From positions 119,323 to 183,322 of the forward strand of contig JALHNO010000013.1 of assembly GCA_022843465.1 (NCBI GenBank): a stretch of 64,000 nucleotides of DNA, read 5' to 3'. The DNA is from Pseudomonadota bacterium. GTDB lineage: Bacteria; Pseudomonadota; Gammaproteobacteria; Xanthomonadales; Ahniellaceae. Of this stretch, positions 9,518-17,676 are shown piece by piece (the first letter of the stretch is position 1; each line of letters opens with the position of its first letter). The position numbers were made by a program, and so were the translations under genes. Under the pieces are notes generated by a model that did no database searches, had not been told where the DNA came from, and saw only the letters and a list, made by a program, of their open reading frames with translations.

Positions 9518-9928
9518 TCAGCGCTCAACCACGCTGGCTTCGGCACGAAAGTTCGCTGCGGCCTGTTCGTAGGCCGCTGCAGAAAATCCGCGGACGAGCC
9601 GATCCCCGGTCACCAGCACCGGTAGGGCGGGTTCGTCGAGTTGATCGAAGATGCGCTTGGCCTCGTCAGACTGGTCGATGACCAGTTCCTTGTAGGGCAA
9701 CTGCTTCGACTGCAGCCACTCCCTGGCTTGCTTGCAGTACGGGCAGGTGGACAGACTGAACAGCAGGATGTCGGCATCGGCCTGGGCGAGCAGGGCGCGA
9801 TGATCGGCCTTGAGCACGGGCTGGGGCGCATTCAGATGCGCCACCAGCATGCTGCCGCCATAGCCGGCAAACGCACCTGCTGCAAAAAGGCCGATCAGCG
9901 CCAGCAGTACCAGCAGAATTCTACGCAT
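9518..9928 (-). CDS. Membrane-anchored glutaredoxin-family protein
   Basis: 136 residues. An N-terminal hydrophobic segment (residues 3-22) is a signal anchor or signal peptide; from about residue 52 there is a thioredoxin fold with the redox motif C62-P-Y-C65, followed by a cis-proline element ALPVLV and GF. A periplasmic thiol-disulfide or glutathionylation role is inferred. Start at 9928 is preceded by GGGAGAGAG. It is 56 bp downstream of the small six-cysteine exported peptide on the same strand, so the two may be cotranscribed and functionally linked. Confidence 0.8.
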   Translation of the reverse strand: MRRILLVLLALIGLFAAGAFAGYGGSMLVAHLNAPQPVLKADHRALLAQADADILLFSLSTCPYCKQAREWLQSKQLPYKELVIDQSDEAKRIFDQLDEPALPVLVTGDRLVRGFSAAAYEQAAANFRAEASVVER

Positions 9929-9984
9929 GGACTCTCTCCCGATGGGCGAGCGGGACCCGGCACGGTCCCGCTCACCGGATTGGC

Positions 9985-10200
9985 TCAACCGCAGGCGCGC
10001 AGGCAGGCGCTGAAATACGAACGGCAACGATGGAAGCCGGGGAAGCTGCCTTCTGCAAGGCATGCCTGAAACTCGGCCGCACAGGCTCGGGTGCAGGCGT
10101 TGTTGGCGGCCGCTGCATTGCCGGCGTAACCCATGCCAACGCCCAGTCCAAGCACGACGGCGATGACCAGTGGGGTGACGAGCGTTCTGATTGACTGCAT
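9985..10200 (-). CDS. Small exported protein with symmetric six-cysteine pattern
   Basis: 71 residues. A signal peptide is clear (LVTPLVIAVVLGLGVGMGYAG, then AAAANNA). The mature part of about 38 residues has cysteines at 36, 40, 47, 59, 66 and 70, i.e. CX3C-X6-C-X11-C-X6-C-X3-C, a mirror-symmetric spacing. Steps of 4 and 7 place each trio on one face of a helix, so an antiparallel helical hairpin closed by three disulfides (36-70, 40-66, 47-59) is expected. GAGGAGA precedes the ATG. Function unknown; it is followed by a glutaredoxin-like gene. A family of short Xanthomonadales-type exported proteins may exist but was not searched. Confidence 0.7.
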   Translation of the reverse strand: MQSIRTLVTPLVIAVVLGLGVGMGYAGNAAAANNACTRACAAEFQACLAEGSFPGFHRCRSYFSACLRACG

Positions 10201-10315
10201 GGTGTTCTCCTCGCTGAGTCCGGCGCGAAGTGCGCGGACACTACAGAGGCGTGTTGTCGTGCGGAAATGCGACATCCAGCGTCTGGCTTGTCAGCCGAGC
10301 AGACGCCCGCAGGGC

Positions 10316-11392
10316 TCAGGGACGCAGGATCAACTTGCCCACACTCAAGCCCGATTCGATCAGACGCTGTGCCTCGGCCGCCTGCTCAAGTGGGAAGGCG
10401 CGAATTGGCGGTGCCTGCAAGTTGCCTGCCTCGAACTGCTGCAGCAACCAGGTCATGCCACGGATCAGCCGCGGCTGCTGTGCCGACAGAAAACTCAGAT
10501 TGCAGCCGATCACGATGCGGTTGTGCCGCGTCATGTCCAGCGGATTGAACCGCGGCGTGCGCAGCCAATCCCAGGCCAGCTTGGGCCAGTTGGGTACGCC
10601 ACGGCCGCGGCTCAACATCGAGGCGAACCCGTATACGCAGAGCCGACCACTGGCGGCGAGATGGCGATAGCTCGCGCCCAGGGTGCTGACGCCATTGGCG
10701 TCGAAAATCGCATCAAAGCCGGCGGGCGCGATCTGCTCTGCGCGCTGCCAGAGATTTTCGGATTGCCGGTCAATCACCTGATTGCAGCCCATCTCCAGTG
10801 CTGTCGGTATCTTGTCGGGATTGCCGACCACACCGGTCACCTGACAACCGGCCAGTCGTCCAAGCTGGGCAAGCGCCGAGCCGACACCGCCCGCTGCCGA
10901 ATGCACCAGCCAGCGCTCGCCAGCACGTGCCTGAGCGAGTTCGTGGACCATGAACCAGGCGGTCAGAAACACCGTGGGAATGGCTGCGCCCTGTTCTGCG
11001 CTCAGACCACTGGGCCGCGCGAAGACACGGTCGGCAGCGATCACCAGGTGGCTGCTGTAGCCGTCGAACAGGGTCAGGCCGATCACGGCGTCGCCCTCGC
11101 CAAAGCGGGTGACACCAGCGCCGACGCGCAGGACACGCCCGCTGACTTCAAATCCCGGCGTGATCGGATAGCCGTGCAGCACGCGCGCGGATTCGTAGAG
11201 ACCCATCCGGATGATGCCGTCGGCATAGTTCACGCCGATCGCCTGCACCTCGATCAGGACTTGTCCGTCCCCGGGTTCGCCGGGATCAAAGCCTTCGAGT
11301 TTCAGCGCCGGATAGTCGCCCGGCCTGTGGATGCGGATTCTGCGGGCGTCGCGCAGTTCCGGCACTGGCAATTCAGCCGGCGCGGAATGCAT
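10316..11392 (-). CDS. Zinc-type/quinone oxidoreductase (MDR superfamily)
   Basis: 358 residues, soluble. GroES-like half followed by a Rossmann half with HSAAGGVGSALAQL, the nucleotide-binding signature of NADPH:quinone reductase and VAT-1-like medium-chain dehydrogenases; no zinc-ligand cysteines of the ADH type are evident. Substrate unknown. AGGGG precedes the ATG at 11392, which lies inside the end of the preceding NTF2-like gene (20-bp overlap), so the two are coupled. Confidence 0.85.
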   Translation of the reverse strand: MHSAPAELPVPELRDARRIRIHRPGDYPALKLEGFDPGEPGDGQVLIEVQAIGVNYADGIIRMGLYESARVLHGYPITPGFEVSGRVLRVGAGVTRFGEGDAVIGLTLFDGYSSHLVIAADRVFARPSGLSAEQGAAIPTVFLTAWFMVHELAQARAGERWLVHSAAGGVGSALAQLGRLAGCQVTGVVGNPDKIPTALEMGCNQVIDRQSENLWQRAEQIAPAGFDAIFDANGVSTLGASYRHLAASGRLCVYGFASMLSRGRGVPNWPKLAWDWLRTPRFNPLDMTRHNRIVIGCNLSFLSAQQPRLIRGMTWLLQQFEAGNLQAPPIRAFPLEQAAEAQRLIESGLSVGKLILRP

Positions 11393-11837
11393 CCAGCCCC
11401 TTGCGCGCCTGCGCCCGCACCTTGGTGCGCAGCAGCGGCGTCCATCCCAGAATCACCCCGACGGGCCCCAGGGCCTGGCGGCTCCAGCGCCAGAAGTCGA
11501 AGCGGTCGCGGTGGCGATAGATCCGGCCATCCTTGAACTCGAACTCGGCATCGATGATGTTGTGCACCTTGCGACCGGTGGTGGAAAACGTATACCAGGC
11601 CTCCCAATGCGCCCGGCCGCGACCGGCGTCGGCCTGCAGGTTGCGATACTCGACGCGCAGATCCTTGGCGCGCGCGCAGAGCATGCGCCACATGTCGCCG
11701 GGTTCACTGCCGCGCAGTTCGAACACCTCATCGCGGAACTCGGCCTCGGGGTGATAGCAGGCGGCCATGGCGTCGCCATCGCGCCGCTGGAACGCCTGGT
11801 AGAACGATTCCAGCACGGCGTGATCAGACTCGGTCAT
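11373..11837 (-). CDS. NTF2-like / SnoaL-type protein
   Basis: 154 residues. The start (HAVLESFYQAFQRRDGDAMAACYHPEAEFRDEVF) and the segments AHWEAWYTF and HNIIDAEFEFKDGRIYRHRDRFDFWRWSRQALG are characteristic of the nuclear transport factor 2 fold used by SnoaL-like proteins. Whether it is an enzyme or a binding protein cannot be told. AGGA lies before the ATG at 11837. Overlaps the downstream oxidoreductase gene; 68 bp after the stop of the decaheme gene on the same strand. Confidence 0.8.
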   Translation of the reverse strand: MTESDHAVLESFYQAFQRRDGDAMAACYHPEAEFRDEVFELRGSEPGDMWRMLCARAKDLRVEYRNLQADAGRGRAHWEAWYTFSTTGRKVHNIIDAEFEFKDGRIYRHRDRFDFWRWSRQALGPVGVILGWTPLLRTKVRAQARKGLDAFRAG

Positions 11838-11905
11838 GGCGTCATCCTGTCGAGGGGCGTTGCGCTGCAGGCTGCCGCGCAGGGCAGCGCAGCGCGGAGT
11901 GGGGC

Positions 11906-14900
11906 TCAATCCTGCGGCGCGATCCGGTTTGCCTTGTAGGGCAGTACCGGCGTCGTGATCCCCCGCGAACCATCGACATGATCATCGACGAACCACGGCT
12001 TGCCGTCCTTGTCGAGGTACAGCCGGCGCATCTCGGACTCGTTCATCGGGCGCGATCCGAGCCGACCGAGCACGGCGATCTGGCCACCAGTTTCGTCGAC
12101 GGCACGGTCGCGTTCGAGTGCCCGCGACAGCGCGAGCGCCGGCTTGCGGGTCGGATAGCTGGCGATCAGTTCCGGCTTCGGGTCCGGGCTGTAGCCATAG
12201 AACTTCGGCTGTGAATCCGGCGAAGTCAGTTGCAGCACCTTGAGTCCATTGGCGCCGTCGGCGACATAGGCAAACAGCGAGGCATTGGTCGAGGCCAGCA
12301 TGATGTCGCGCGCATCATCGAGGGTTCCGCCGGCATTGAATCGCTGATACAGGCTCGGTGCTTCCGGATTGGTGATGTCGATGATCACGATTCCTTCTGC
12401 ACCGGCGGCGACATAGGCATAGGTACGGGCGACGTGGAGCTTGTAGGCCGTGGCAATCGGAATCAGCGCATCGGCGACCATGCGCGGGGCGTTGCGATCG
12501 GTGACATCGATGACCTCAAGTCCCCTGGCAGTGGTGACGAAGGCGTAGCGGAACTGCACCTGCACAGCGCGCGGATCATCGAGTGCCAGCTTGGCAACCA
12601 GGCGCGGTTTGAGCGCTTCGCTCATGTCCAGCACCACGACCGCTTGCGGCGTACTCGCATAGAAGGTGTTGCCGGCGATGGCGAGATGGCGGACTCCGTC
12701 GAGGACCCCGTTCTCGTTCCAGGTCAGCGCGCGCTCCAGGTGATTGTTGCGCGGGTCGCCGTCGGACAGTGTGTTCACATCAACCAGAATCAGTCCCTCT
12801 TCGGCATCGGTGATGAAGGCGTAGTTGTAGATGCTGGCGAATGGCTGCTCCTGATTGATGTCGCGGATCAGCTCACCCTGGTTGCGATCCGGATGGATTG
12901 GCTGGGTGGTTGGCAGCACCACGCAGGTCGCATTCTTCGATTCGATGTGGGTGTCCTGGCCGAGTTCAGAGGCGGGTCCGCTGATGATGCGTTGGCCGAA
13001 GCCCTTGTTGGCGATCGAGGCGATGTCATAGACGCGCATGCCTTTGGCGCCCTCGGCGGTATAGAGGTATTCGCCGCGATGCTGCAGGCATTCCGTGGTG
13101 CCACTGCGATGTGCATAGCCCTCTGCCAGGCGGCGCTCGGCATCGACATGCTTCTTGTAGCGGTCCGGGTAGGCGTAGCGCTGCAGATAGCTGCCGATCA
13201 CCGACTGTGGTTCGTCCCACTCGGTAACGACCACGCCGCTTATTTCGCCATCGCCGCCTATCCAGGCATTGAAGCCGAGGAAATCCGCGTAGCGCGTGCC
13301 CTGCAACAGCAACTGCGCCATGATGGCGTTGTTGTCCTTGCTCTTGGCGAGGTGGCAGTCGGTGCAGGTCTTGGTCTCGCCGCGGCGTTCGGTGTGCGGG
13401 TAGTGGGGGGCAAATGCCTGCGAGCTGAAGCCGGCCGCCGAGATCGGCGGTTGCTGGATGTAGATGCGCTCCCGGCTGCTGTTGGTCGATGACAGCACCA
13501 GGGCCGAACTCGAGCGAACCGGCGCGTACTTGTTGCCCTTGATCTCACCGTGTATGCCGAGCTGGAACATGTCGTCGCGCGCGACCTGCGGATTGTAGGT
13601 CGCAAAGTTGCGCGTTTCGCCACCCTCATAGTGGTTGCGCTCGGTCTTCCAGTTGGCCTGGATGGGCAGATGGCAACCGCCGCAGCTCGTGGTCCACGAG
13701 GTGTGGCAGGTGTAGCAGGTCATGGTGTCCTCACCGTGCGCCAGCTGGTCCCTGGCGATACCACTGCCGAACTCCAGGGTCTCGGTGTTGCGACTCATCG
13801 TGTGCGCGCGTGTCGCCTTGGCGTTGTAGGCAGGCGCGACGGGGTTGGCGACGTCCTTGAGCAGGGAGAGCTTCCACTCGAGCCCCGGCGTGCCCACCGA
13901 ACGCTGGATCAGATCGCCGCCCATCCATTCAAAGCGCTTCTTGCCATCGGGATTGCGCAGCAAGGCCAGTTGCTTGCCCTTGGTCGAGGCAGCCGGTCCA
14001 CTGGTCGAAAGGGTCGGGTACTCGCTGGCGGTGCCATGACAGTCCTGGCATTGGATTTCAACGCCTGCCATCACCTCGCCGACGATGTGGCCGTTGCCAT
14101 GCGCGTCCTGCGCGAAATGGCAGTCGACGCACTGCATGCCAAGGTCGACATGGATCGAGCTGAGATGCACGGCCTTCTCGAATTTCTTCGGATCTTCATC
14201 GGAAACCTGGGCGCCCTCGGCGTCCAGCAGATTGCCCTTGCGGTCGCGCTTGAACACGGCGCGGAAATTCCAGCCATGACCGTGGTAGTCGGCAAACTGG
14301 GTGTCCTTGATGTCCTCGTTGAGCAGGGCGACATCCTTCAGGAACTTGCGGTCGCCCCAGTTGCCGCGGATCGCGGCCTCTTCCGGATTGTGCTTGTTGA
14401 TGCGGTGGATTTCCGAGTCGCTGGGATATTTCTGCTGCTCGGGCCACATCTGCGGCGCCGCGGTTTCGTAGTCCCACATCGTGTAGCCCAGCATCGTATT
14501 GATGAACATGTTGGGTTGATGCATATGGCAGACCATGCACTGGCTGGTCGGGATAGCGCGGGTGAACTCGTGCTTGAGCGGATGCCCGGGTTCGCCCCTG
14601 GGGATGGTCGGGTCGGACTGCTGCGACGTGCCCGTATTGCCGAAGGCGGCATAGCCAGCCGAATGGCGCGGATCGCGGTCATTGGCATAGACGACATGGC
14701 AGGAGGTGCATCCCGAGGAGCGGTAGTCGCCGGGATTGTCATTGGTGCCGAGGAACCAGAGGTGCGGATCGTTCAGCCGCGTCTTGTGAATATTGAGCGC
14801 CGGGATGGCGACGCGCTGTCCGGTGCCGGGACCACGATTGGACTGCTTGAGGTCGGGGCGGCCGGGCTCTTCGAGGCGCTGGATCAGGCCCAGGGAATTG

Positions 14901-15751
14901 GGCAACCCGGTTTCCGGGAAGCTGCTGTTGATATTGCGGCCACCGCGTTCAAACACGCGGAACACATCGGCCGGCGGGATGGTTTCCCATGCAGGTAGCG
15001 GGAACAGCTCGGGCAGGATGCCGTACTTCTGCATTTCCGGTGTCACCGCGATCAGCGCCTTGACCGCATTCGGCTCGGATTCGCGAGTGTAGCTTTCACC
15101 GAGGTTGTAGCGCTTGTAGGGCAGGATACCGTTGTTGTAACTGGCACCGCCCCAGAGCATGGCGCTGGTCGCCATCAGGCTGCGTTCGCTGGCCTGGATG
15201 ATCTCAAGATGGCAGCTGCCGCAAGACTCGCGGGCAATCCTGAGATCGCCGGGATTGATGAAGCGTACGAATTCCGGCGCTTCCTTGTTCAGATCGGCAA
15301 AGCTGCCCTCGGGATTGCGGCTCTGCGGATAATTCCAGTTGGTCGGATAGCGCGGCAGCACGTGGGCCTGCTCCATCGCCGAGAAAATCGGATCAGCAGC
15401 ATGCCCATCGTGGTCCTCACCGTGGTGCTCCTCACCATGCGCATCACTGGCGTATTGGACCGCAGTGCGGGCGTGGACCTTTGCACCCCCAGGGCGCATC
15501 ACGCTGGCATTGCCGCCATGGCAGTCGGTGCAGCCCAATACCACCGCGCGCGAGGCGTGCATGGTGTGGTTGTCGGTCGGCGTGTGGCAACTGATGCAGC
15601 CGCTGCTCTTGGCATCGGCCTCGGCCTGCGATTGCGATGCCGGCGCCGGCGGCGCGGTGGTGTAGGTGCGCGCGACGGGTTTTGCTTCTTCGCCCGCCAG
15701 GCTGAGCGGAAGACTGCACAGCACCAGCAGCAACAGGGTCGATCGAATCAT
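11906..15751 (-). CDS. Decaheme c-type cytochrome with C-terminal LVIVD beta-propeller
   Basis: 1281 residues with an N-terminal Sec signal (MIRSTLLLLVLCSLPLSLAG). Ten CXXCH heme sites are visible: CISCH, CTDCH, CGSCH, CTSCH, CMVCH, CVDCH, CQDCH, CYTCH, CGGCH, CTDCH. A His/Asp-rich stretch sits at about 103-120. From about residue 870 the sequence turns into LVIVD-type repeats (GMRVYDI, GLILVDV, AVVVLDM, GLEVIDV, GIVIIDI, GLKVLQL), which form a propeller-like domain. It is secreted or periplasmic and, with the adjoining barrel and GlcG-like lipoprotein, may form an outer-membrane electron conduit or an oxidoreductase. The frame stays open 41 codons upstream, but the ATG at 15751 opens the signal peptide. 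Confidence 0.88.
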   Translation of the reverse strand: MIRSTLLLLVLCSLPLSLAGEEAKPVARTYTTAPPAPASQSQAEADAKSSGCISCHTPTDNHTMHASRAVVLGCTDCHGGNASVMRPGGAKVHARTAVQYASDAHGEEHHGEDHDGHAADPIFSAMEQAHVLPRYPTNWNYPQSRNPEGSFADLNKEAPEFVRFINPGDLRIARESCGSCHLEIIQASERSLMATSAMLWGGASYNNGILPYKRYNLGESYTRESEPNAVKALIAVTPEMQKYGILPELFPLPAWETIPPADVFRVFERGGRNINSSFPETGLPNSLGLIQRLEEPGRPDLKQSNRGPGTGQRVAIPALNIHKTRLNDPHLWFLGTNDNPGDYRSSGCTSCHVVYANDRDPRHSAGYAAFGNTGTSQQSDPTIPRGEPGHPLKHEFTRAIPTSQCMVCHMHQPNMFINTMLGYTMWDYETAAPQMWPEQQKYPSDSEIHRINKHNPEEAAIRGNWGDRKFLKDVALLNEDIKDTQFADYHGHGWNFRAVFKRDRKGNLLDAEGAQVSDEDPKKFEKAVHLSSIHVDLGMQCVDCHFAQDAHGNGHIVGEVMAGVEIQCQDCHGTASEYPTLSTSGPAASTKGKQLALLRNPDGKKRFEWMGGDLIQRSVGTPGLEWKLSLLKDVANPVAPAYNAKATRAHTMSRNTETLEFGSGIARDQLAHGEDTMTCYTCHTSWTTSCGGCHLPIQANWKTERNHYEGGETRNFATYNPQVARDDMFQLGIHGEIKGNKYAPVRSSSALVLSSTNSSRERIYIQQPPISAAGFSSQAFAPHYPHTERRGETKTCTDCHLAKSKDNNAIMAQLLLQGTRYADFLGFNAWIGGDGEISGVVVTEWDEPQSVIGSYLQRYAYPDRYKKHVDAERRLAEGYAHRSGTTECLQHRGEYLYTAEGAKGMRVYDIASIANKGFGQRIISGPASELGQDTHIESKNATCVVLPTTQPIHPDRNQGELIRDINQEQPFASIYNYAFITDAEEGLILVDVNTLSDGDPRNNHLERALTWNENGVLDGVRHLAIAGNTFYASTPQAVVVLDMSEALKPRLVAKLALDDPRAVQVQFRYAFVTTARGLEVIDVTDRNAPRMVADALIPIATAYKLHVARTYAYVAAGAEGIVIIDITNPEAPSLYQRFNAGGTLDDARDIMLASTNASLFAYVADGANGLKVLQLTSPDSQPKFYGYSPDPKPELIASYPTRKPALALSRALERDRAVDETGGQIAVLGRLGSRPMNESEMRRLYLDKDGKPWFVDDHVDGSRGITTPVLPYKANRIAPQD

Positions 15752-15873
15752 CGCAACACTCCAGGAAGCACGAGCGGGCCAGCACGATCCATTCCGGATC
15801 GAATCGGGCTGGGCTGAGCCCATACCCGCAACACAATCAACCGGTTCGGCACCAGGCCGGCCGCGGTCAGCCA

Positions 15874-17676
15874 TCAGTAGGTGAAAATGAAATTACCGAG
15901 CACGCTGTAGTAGTTGTCGTCATCGCCGTAGAGATTCTTCATGCCTTCCCCGGGAAGCAGTACCGCGCCAGACAGGCGCAGCACCGCATTCTGGGTTGCG
16001 AACGGGCGCCAGATCCAGGCAACCGAGGCATCGGTGCCGATATGGCGATCGATCCGGCCCTGGTTGCGGGCGACTTCCAGCACCTCGGTCTGATCGAACC
16101 AGAGCTCGTTGATATTGGCCGAGATGCGCGACTCCGGCGTGATGTCGAAGTCGGCACCGATGCCGATCAGGCGCAGACCGGGGTTCTCGAAATTGGATTG
16201 GCCGAGTTCACGCGAAGAACGCAGCGACGGCAGCATCGAGTTGCGGCCCGCCAGGGCAACGCCGCCACCGCCGATCAGCGGGACATTCTGGCGAATCCAG
16301 TAGCTGGTATCGGCACCGGCAAAGATCGGGTTCTCGAAGATGGCGTCGTAGCCCTGCGACTTGTCATCGAACGGATCCTTGTCGCCACTGGCATAGGCAA
16401 CCGACAGTCGCGTGCGCACCCAGTCGAAATCGATCGAGCCCTCGGCGGCGACGAAGCCGGCGGAGAGGTCGGAGTCTTCGCCGGTAAAGGTGCCGGTGTT
16501 GTTGCCGAACAGATAGTAGGCGCTGGCGGTGAGGTTGAAACGACCGAAGTGACCGTCGCCGTTGTAGCCGACATAGGTGGCATCGTACTCGCGCGGTGAC
16601 TCGGTGCCGAGCGAGGCCGGGCGCGCGATGAAGCCGTTTTCGTCAAAGAAGAAATCGGTGTCGCGGTTGCGGTTGTGGACGATGGTGGCCTGCGAAGTAA
16701 ACCCGAGGCGTGGCCAGTCCTGGCGATAGAGGTTGGCGATGATGACATCGTCATCGCGCAGCCCGGCGCCGACATCGTTGAGTCCGGAGTTGGTGTCCTT
16801 TTCCAGCCGGCGGAACCAGGCGAGATTGTATTGCCAGCGGTTGTTGTCGCGATTGCCGAACAGGCGCACGCCCAGCTGCAGGTCCTGGAACAGGAAGCCA
16901 CGGAAATCGCTGGAAAACGGCTGGATGCCGAAACGGATCGCGTCGAAGTCGTAGCGGTCGCCGATATTGCGCAGATGGCGGTCGTAGAACAGTTCCTGCA
17001 CCGCGACGAAGCCATCGTCACGGGTATTGCCCAGCCGCGGGTCGATCTGCAGGATGCGGACATCATCGACATCGACGCGGTTGTAGTTGAAGGCCAGGGT
17101 CAGCCGGTACTCGTGGTCGGGTGGTCGGAAGGTGGTATCGCCCTTGGTGTAGATCAGGCCAGCCAGAAAGGTCTGCGCGAAGATCGTCTGATCGATGCCG
17201 GAAAAGATGTCGTTCTGGTTGGGATCTTCGCTTGAGGTGATGCCGGTCGGCGCCGGGATCGAGCGCGGTTCGGTCACCGTATCGGAGATGCCGACCAGAC
17301 TGAGAAACCAGTCCTCGCCATGGATGGGCTTGTCGCCCTTGAAGACGTTCTGGTTGTACGGGTCGTACCAGGGATACTTGAATCCCAGGGTTTCCATGAT
17401 GCGCCAGCGATCCGGCACCGGAACAAATTCGCCGATCACATCCGCCGGGGCGGGTTCGATGGCGCCGGGATTGCGATCGGGAAAGTCCGGCCTTGTCGGA
17501 GCCGGATGGCCGGGACGGCGGCGCGGAATGGCCGATTCCCAGGGATCGTAATTGCCGCCGTACAGCAGGCTGGGCAGGTTCTGCCAGCCGGCAAGTTCGG
17601 CATCAATCGGCGTGGCGCCAGCGCTGCCTGCGAGCAGGCCACTGATGCTGAGTGCAAGCAGGAGACGGCGCGCCAT
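15874..17676 (-). CDS. Outer-membrane beta-barrel protein of the cytochrome cluster
   Basis: 600 residues. Signal peptide MARRLLLALSISGLLAGSAGA. The rest alternates polar and aromatic/hydrophobic residues in beta-strand fashion, with many Asp/Asn-rich turns and a C-terminal strand ending IFTY, as expected for an outer-membrane barrel. N-terminal 90 residues are Pro-rich. No named porin family was recognised. Placed directly after the lipoprotein gene (ATG immediately follows its TGA, with GAGGG inside it) and 122 bp before the decaheme gene, which suggests a porin-cytochrome pair. Confidence 0.75.
   Translation of the reverse strand: MARRLLLALSISGLLAGSAGATPIDAELAGWQNLPSLLYGGNYDPWESAIPRRRPGHPAPTRPDFPDRNPGAIEPAPADVIGEFVPVPDRWRIMETLGFKYPWYDPYNQNVFKGDKPIHGEDWFLSLVGISDTVTEPRSIPAPTGITSSEDPNQNDIFSGIDQTIFAQTFLAGLIYTKGDTTFRPPDHEYRLTLAFNYNRVDVDDVRILQIDPRLGNTRDDGFVAVQELFYDRHLRNIGDRYDFDAIRFGIQPFSSDFRGFLFQDLQLGVRLFGNRDNNRWQYNLAWFRRLEKDTNSGLNDVGAGLRDDDVIIANLYRQDWPRLGFTSQATIVHNRNRDTDFFFDENGFIARPASLGTESPREYDATYVGYNGDGHFGRFNLTASAYYLFGNNTGTFTGEDSDLSAGFVAAEGSIDFDWVRTRLSVAYASGDKDPFDDKSQGYDAIFENPIFAGADTSYWIRQNVPLIGGGGVALAGRNSMLPSLRSSRELGQSNFENPGLRLIGIGADFDITPESRISANINELWFDQTEVLEVARNQGRIDRHIGTDASVAWIWRPFATQNAVLRLSGAVLLPGEGMKNLYGDDDNYYSVLGNFIFTY

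Noticed and set aside
12230..14998. Two long + strand open frames (420 and 482 codons)
   Set aside because: Both lie opposite the decaheme cytochrome gene and lack family signatures or signal peptides.
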